The notes beneath the pieces were generated by a model. That model was not told the origin of the DNA, did not search any database, and saw only the letters and a list, made by a program, of their open reading frames with translations. A DNA stretch of 64,000 nucleotides from Spirochaetae bacterium HGW-Spirochaetae-2 (GTDB taxonomy: Bacteria; Spirochaetota; Spirochaetia; Sphaerochaetales; Sphaerochaetaceae), in the NCBI GenBank assembly GCA_002839355.1, contig PGXW01000028.1:1-64000 (forward strand). Direction: 5' to 3'. Shown here piece by piece: positions 59,594 through 64,000 of the stretch. The number at the start of each line of letters is the position of its first letter. The stretch's first letter is position 1. The position numbers were made by a program, and so were the translations under genes.

Positions 59594-62500
59594 TCACTCT
59601 CCCTCTCCCACCGTGCGGGTTTGCATTGTCCTTTCCAGCTCCGATACGGGCACTTGTCTCCAATCGGCATAATCCGCCAACTGGTCGGTACCCAACGGAC
59701 CGAGCGAAAAGTAGCTGCACCCCTCTCCGACAAAGTAGAGTCCGCAGACGGATGCCGGAGGATCCATCGCATAGCCGCTGGTCAAATCCACTCCGATTCG
59801 TCGCTTTGCCTCGAGTATAGAGAAAATTGTCGCCTTTTGTACATGGTCGGGAGCCGAAGGATACCCGACAGCCGGTCGGATCGATTGCACCTCCCCATAA
59901 CCCCACCACGTCGAGGCAAGCCGCAGGTGCAACAATTCGCTGAAGGCTTCAGCCAAACGATCGGTCACCATGGTAAGGAGCAGCGCCTGGTACTCGTCTC
60001 CCTCGGCGCGGAGGGCGGCGACTTTCACACCTATCCCAAGTCCGGTCGTCGCGACAAACATACCGATGGAATCGGTTCGGTCGGGATGGATATAGTCGGC
60101 AAGGGATCGGCAGATACCGTCCGCACCGGCCGTCTGGCTACGCAAGAACCGCATGGACACGGACGCTTCCCGACTGGTGTGGATATCGATGCCGCCTGGC
60201 CCGGTCGAATCGGCGGGAAAGATGCCGAATGTCGCCTTGATCGAGTTGGAGAACAGGTTCTTGATTTCCGGCTGTCCGAGCAAACGCATGGCATCGGATA
60301 GCAACCTCTCGGCTTCCTGGGATTTATGCGGGACTTTCCAAGCTGAGCTCAGCATCGACCAATTCACCTTCGGTATCAAATCCTCCAAGGTAACATCCAG
60401 TACTTCCCGGATACCGAATCGCATTGGATTCGGAGCGGGCTCCTTCTTCATGAATCTTCGTTTGACAGCCTCCTCGAAGGATAGGATTTTCCGACTACCC
60501 TGGGATTCGAGACGGCTTCTCACCGCACGATATCGTTCGGCAACCTGCTGTCGATATTCCCCTTGCTTGGAGGACATGAGCTTGAGCGCGACCGAAACGG
60601 CATGGGATGCATCGGTGGAATGGAATACTTGTCCAGGATACAGGGGCTCCAACCGGAGCGCCGTGTGCTCTTCGCTGGTGGTGGCTCCACCGATCATGAT
60701 GGGCATATCGAGACCTTCTTCCCGGAACAACCGGCACACGTGTGCCATCTCGGTCAAGGAAGGGGTGATCAAACCACTCAGACCGACAATGTCGGCATGC
60801 TCCCGCTTGGCGGCGGCCAGGATATCCTGTGGCGGTACCATGACCCCCAAGTCGACGATAGTGAAATTGTTGCACTTGAGTACCAGTGAGACGATATTCT
60901 TCCCAATATCGTGGACATCGCCCTTCACGGTAGCCAGGACGATGGTTCCGGCGGTGCGGACCGCTTGCGAGGAGGCAGCCTTGAGACGGGGCTGGAGAAT
61001 GTCCACCGCCCGTTTCATGACCCGGGCGGAACGTACGACTTGGGGCAAGAACAGTTTCCCCTCTCCGAACAACTTGCCGACATGTGCCATGCCTTCCATG
61101 AGCGGACCTTCGATTATCTGCACAGCCTCCAAGTTTCCGGCTTCCACCAAATCATTGGCGAGATGGCTGTCATCACCTTTCAGAAGCGCATGCGCAAGAC
61201 GTTTGTCCACTGGCAACGATCGCCATTCCAAATCGGCCTTTGCCGGTCCGTCATGAGGGGTTTGCTGCAGATCAAGCGGTTGCATGGCCAACGCGATCAA
61301 AGCATCCCTATCGGTGGCGGGAGATTCACCTTCGGCAAGAAGGGCATGTTCGATAACCGTCGCGGCATGTGGGGGGATAGAGGCCGGATCGACCAGTGTC
61401 GCAGGATTCACTATCGCCATATCAAGCCCGGCATCGACCGCATAGGCAAGGAAGATAGCGTGAATCGCCTCACGGATGGCATTGTTTCCCCTAAAGGAAA
61501 ACGAAAGGTTGCTGATCCCTCCACTGATGGAAACATGGGGGAATTTATTCTTTATCCATGCGGTTGCCCGGATAAAATCACTTGCGTACCTATCATGCTC
61601 GTCGATACCGGTCGCGATCGCGAGGACATTCGGATCGAAGACAATCGAGGACGGATCGCACACGCCGCCATCCACAAGCAACCGGTACGAACGTTCGGCA
61701 ACCTGGCACTTGCGTTCGAAGGTGTCTGCCTGGCCCGTTTCATCGAACAGCATGACCACCATCGCAGCTCCCATGGAGGCGATATGCTTGGCCCGTGCTA
61801 CGAATACTTGTGGACCCTCTTTCAGGCTTATCGAATTGACGATACCCCGCCCCTGCAATTCAGGTAATGCCGCGACGATCACTTCCCACGAGGAGGAGTC
61901 GATCATAAAGGGCACCCTGGCAATTTCGGGATCGGCAGATGCAAGACGTACAAATCGGACCATCGCTGTGGGAGCATCCAGCATGGAATCATCCATACAT
62001 ATGTCGATGATCGCCGCTCCTTGTTCGATTTGCATGCGGGCAATCGCCAGGGCCTGGTCGAACTTTTCTTCCTTGACCAACCGTGCGAATTTCTTCGATC
62101 CAGCTACATTCGTCCGTTCTCCGATAGCCAACAACTCTCCCGGTTTCGGGTGGGACAACGACTCGAGTCCACTCAAACGCAATCGGGGGACTTGGCGGGG
62201 TATGCTTCTATGGTTCCCATTCCGGGCAACCTTTGCCAGGTGCGCGATATGGTCGGGTGTGGTGCCACAGCACCCACCTACGATATTCAACAGACCTTCC
62301 CGTACAATGGGATCGAGCAGAGCCGCGACATGGGCGGGACTCTGGCTGTAGTTCCCGTCGTTGTCGGGAAACCCCGCATTGGGATGAGCGCTTGTCCTGA
62401 ACGGCGAAATCCCCGCAAGCTGGCGGATCAGGGGAATCATCTCCTCGGGACCTGTCGAACAATTGACGCCAAGGGAAAATATGGGAAACGGAGAAAGCGT

Positions 62501-63184
62501 ATCGACCAAGGCTTCGAGTGTTTGCCCCGACAAGGTCCTGCCGCTTCTGTCGCTGAACGTAGCCGATACCATGATGGGTAGCGAGATTCCACGTTCCTGC
62601 ATACAGAAGACCGCGGCGACAAGTGCCGCTTTCGCCACGAGGGTATCGAAGACCGTTTCTATGAGAAGTAGATCGACTCCACCATCGATCAACGCGGCTA
62701 TCTGTTCGGTGTACATGTCCACAAAATCGGTGAAGACCACCTCACGGTACGCCGGGTCGTCCACAGAAGGGGAAAAGGATGCGGCCTTGCCGGTAGGCCC
62801 CACCACGCCGGCAACAAATGCGAACCGGGAGACATCTTCCCGCTCGATCTCCTCCACCGCCGACCTGGCGACCTCGACCGCGGCAAGATTGATATCGAAC
62901 ACATGATCGGACAACCCGTACTCGGCCAACGAAAAGCGGTTTGCGCCGAACGTGTTGGTCTCGACGATATCCGCCCCGGCTTTCAGATATGCAAGATGGA
63001 TGTCATGGATCAGGTCCCCACGGGTGAGGCAAAGCAGTTCGTTGCATCCTCTCGCAGGGGGGAGATCTCCGAAGGTGACATCGCCATCGACAAGCGCAAG
63101 CCGTTGGATCATGGTCCCCATGGCTCCATCAAGCACCAATACCCGCTTGTCGGCCATGTTGACGAAATATTCGGCTCGAGTCAT
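59594..63184 (-). CDS. metH: Cobalamin-dependent methionine synthase
   Basis: Full-length 1196-aa MetH. Homocysteine domain (residues ~1-330): LDGAMGTMIQRL, GVNCSTGP and GGCCGTTPDH with the zinc cysteines. Pterin domain (~360-620): GERTNVAGSKKF, MIDSSSWEV, ISGGISNLSFSFRGNN. Cobalamin domain (~650-890): GDVHDIGKNI with the Co-ligating His near 756. Activation domain (~900-1196) with RPAVGYPSAPDH near 1103 for SAM, so it can be reactivated by SAM. Start MTRAEYF follows GGAGGAGACG. No cobalamin riboswitch lies in the 55-bp gap to the next gene. First of metH-metF; the CutA-like gene precedes it on the same strand. Confidence 0.97.
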   Translation of the reverse strand: MTRAEYFVNMADKRVLVLDGAMGTMIQRLALVDGDVTFGDLPPARGCNELLCLTRGDLIHDIHLAYLKAGADIVETNTFGANRFSLAEYGLSDHVFDINLAAVEVARSAVEEIEREDVSRFAFVAGVVGPTGKAASFSPSVDDPAYREVVFTDFVDMYTEQIAALIDGGVDLLLIETVFDTLVAKAALVAAVFCMQERGISLPIMVSATFSDRSGRTLSGQTLEALVDTLSPFPIFSLGVNCSTGPEEMIPLIRQLAGISPFRTSAHPNAGFPDNDGNYSQSPAHVAALLDPIVREGLLNIVGGCCGTTPDHIAHLAKVARNGNHRSIPRQVPRLRLSGLESLSHPKPGELLAIGERTNVAGSKKFARLVKEEKFDQALAIARMQIEQGAAIIDICMDDSMLDAPTAMVRFVRLASADPEIARVPFMIDSSSWEVIVAALPELQGRGIVNSISLKEGPQVFVARAKHIASMGAAMVVMLFDETGQADTFERKCQVAERSYRLLVDGGVCDPSSIVFDPNVLAIATGIDEHDRYASDFIRATAWIKNKFPHVSISGGISNLSFSFRGNNAIREAIHAIFLAYAVDAGLDMAIVNPATLVDPASIPPHAATVIEHALLAEGESPATDRDALIALAMQPLDLQQTPHDGPAKADLEWRSLPVDKRLAHALLKGDDSHLANDLVEAGNLEAVQIIEGPLMEGMAHVGKLFGEGKLFLPQVVRSARVMKRAVDILQPRLKAASSQAVRTAGTIVLATVKGDVHDIGKNIVSLVLKCNNFTIVDLGVMVPPQDILAAAKREHADIVGLSGLITPSLTEMAHVCRLFREEGLDMPIMIGGATTSEEHTALRLEPLYPGQVFHSTDASHAVSVALKLMSSKQGEYRQQVAERYRAVRSRLESQGSRKILSFEEAVKRRFMKKEPAPNPMRFGIREVLDVTLEDLIPKVNWSMLSSAWKVPHKSQEAERLLSDAMRLLGQPEIKNLFSNSIKATFGIFPADSTGPGGIDIHTSREASVSMRFLRSQTAGADGICRSLADYIHPDRTDSIGMFVATTGLGIGVKVAALRAEGDEYQALLLTMVTDRLAEAFSELLHLRLASTWWGYGEVQSIRPAVGYPSAPDHVQKATIFSILEAKRRIGVDLTSGYAMDPPASVCGLYFVGEGCSYFSLGPLGTDQLADYADWRQVPVSELERTMQTRTVGEGE

Positions 63185-63239
63185 GTTCGTCTCCTCCCCA
63201 GGTTTCTGGATTTGGCGAAGTGTATCAGTTAGGGATTGT

Positions 63240-63554
63240 CTACTCAAGTGTCAATACAGGAATCAAATGGTACGAGGGGACCTCATAGGGGTGTGCCTCC
63301 AACAAAGCGTTGACCACTTGCGTAACTTCGAACTCGTCGACAACGGTTTCCACCCGATACTCCTGTACATATTCCATCTCCTCGATGTGACCGAGATATG
63401 GATTTGCTCCTGCGGTAGGAAGGAATTGCCCGGTCCCCAGCACCTGCCACGAACACCGTTCATAATTCGACATCCGCCCGGCTCCAGCCGCAAACACCGC
63501 CTCCTTGACCTGCTCGACATGGCTCGCCGGAACATGAAATACCAACATGTACAT
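63240..63554 (-). CDS. YqfO C-terminal/CutA-like domain protein
   Basis: A 104-aa protein of the PII/CutA-like ferredoxin-fold group found inserted in NIF3/YqfO proteins: MLVFHVPASHVEQVKEAVFAAGAG, SWQVLGTGQFLPTAGANPYLG, VQEYRVETVVDEFEVTQVVNALLEAHPYEVPSYHLIPV. As a free-standing domain its role is unknown; metal or ligand sensing is the usual guess. Ribosome binding site GAGGGGG. It lies upstream of metH (55 bp) on the same strand and diverges from pth. Confidence 0.8.
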   Translation of the reverse strand: MYMLVFHVPASHVEQVKEAVFAAGAGRMSNYERCSWQVLGTGQFLPTAGANPYLGHIEEMEYVQEYRVETVVDEFEVTQVVNALLEAHPYEVPSYHLIPVLTLE

Positions 63555-63607
63555 GCATTACCCCCTCTATTGCTCCTCTCGATGGAACAATTTATGATGG
63601 CATCATC

Positions 63608-64000
63608 ATGATACGTCTCATCGTCTTTCTTGGCAACAAAGGACCACAGTACGCAAGGACCCGTCACAACAGCGGATGGATGTTCCTCGATTCGTTCATC
63701 GAGTTTCCAGGAGCAATCACCTGGCAGGAGAAGTTCAACGCCCTGTGGACCCGGACTTCGGTCGGGAATGTCCCGTGCATATTCCTCAAACCGATGACCT
63801 ATATGAACGAAAGCGGCAAGAGTGTCGGTGCGGTCGCCCGGTATTTTTCCCTGCAGCCTGAAGAAATCCTTATCGTCCACGATGATATTGAAATGCCCTT
63901 GAAATCGGCCAAGCTGCAATTCGGAGGGGGCCTTGGCGGGCACAATGGCTTGAAATCGATCAAGGACGCCCTTGGGACCACCGATTTCGTACGTCTTCGG
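63608..64000 (+). CDS. pth: Peptidyl-tRNA hydrolase (5' part, runs off the window)
   Basis: Recycles peptidyl-tRNA dropped from ribosomes. The first 131 codons are present: MIRLIVFLGNKGPQYARTRH, the catalytic His in RHNSGW, FLKPMTYMNESGKSVGAVARYF, HDDIEMPLKSAKLQFGGGLGGHNGLKSI with the conserved Asp and GHNGL loop. No stop before the window edge; the family is about 190 aa, so roughly 60 residues are missing. Start ATG 63608; the ribosome binding site is weak. Divergent from the CutA-like gene. Confidence 0.93.
   Translation, partial: MIRLIVFLGNKGPQYARTRHNSGWMFLDSFIEFPGAITWQEKFNALWTRTSVGNVPCIFLKPMTYMNESGKSVGAVARYFSLQPEEILIVHDDIEMPLKSAKLQFGGGLGGHNGLKSIKDALGTTDFVRLR

Noticed and set aside
63185..63239. 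Possible cobalamin or SAM riboswitch before metH
   Set aside because: Only 55 bp are available and no riboswitch core motif is visible.
1..64000. CRISPR arrays, tRNA/rRNA genes, prophage or insertion sequences
   Set aside because: Looked for regular spaced repeats, tRNA-like cloverleaf sequence, transposase motifs and terminal inverted repeats; none recognised by eye.

Overview
The window reads as chromosomal DNA of an anaerobic, fermentative spirochaete. The best guess is a Sphaerochaeta-like member of Spirochaetota, and this is inference from gene content: a spirochaete-type parE-parC pair, a GGDGT/PKTIDND 6-phosphofructokinase, a one-piece pyruvate:ferredoxin oxidoreductase, a class II (B12) ribonucleotide reductase, cobalamin-dependent MetH, rubredoxin, spirochaete-style lipoproteins and a TRAP uptake operon. 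No flagellar gene, rRNA, tRNA, CRISPR array, prophage or insertion sequence was recognised. Genes are packed in short operons with many ATGA or TAATG stop-start overlaps.

Layout. 1-470: AT-rich, with a hairpin, a possible 35-aa peptide, a terminator-like hairpin and copy A of a dispersed repeat. 471-5517 (minus): ligA, aminotransferase, stand-alone ModE-type HTH, pfk. 5631-8987 (plus): three-subunit molybdenum-hydroxylase-like set with a degenerate large subunit. 9041-16624 (plus): dnaE, YggT protein, recG, rsmD, acyl-ACP thioesterase. 16644-18181: slyX and a WYL regulator diverging around a paired operator candidate, then rubredoxin and repeat copy B. 18402-21980: lipoprotein esterase, MFS permease, nitroreductase. 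22058-25591: nifJ. 25827-29646: nrdJ followed by an MFS gene broken by an exact 35-bp tandem duplication; a perfect NrdR-box match precedes nrdJ. 29980-31317: gdhA. 31660-34563: a large protein with two receiver-like domains and a PEP-synthase-like ATP-binding region.

34568-39118 (minus): parE, parC, RluA-type pseudouridine synthase. 39177-46712 (minus): a catabolic unit of racemase-family protein, split transketolase, TRAP transporter, transaldolase-family protein and KdgF-like cupin, next to a GntR/FCD regulator. This is the best candidate for an undescribed pathway. 46808-49160: lipoprotein hydrolase and class II photolyase. 49339-53239 (plus): a proline-rich leader peptide coupled to a CorC/CNNM-type membrane protein, then leuS. 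53300-57851 (minus): a DAHP synthase-prephenate dehydratase fusion (probably leaderless), DUF4416, a lipoprotein and L-serine dehydratase. 57958-64000: nth; metH-metF; a YqfO/CutA-like protein; the 5' part of pth.

Metabolically the window covers glycolysis (pfk), the pyruvate node (nifJ, sdaA), ammonia assimilation (gdhA), entry to aromatic and phenylalanine synthesis, methionine and one-carbon metabolism, and deoxynucleotide supply. Two enzymes, NrdJ and MetH, need cobalamin. All coordinates, starts and motifs were read by eye; family names come from recognised motifs, not from database searches.
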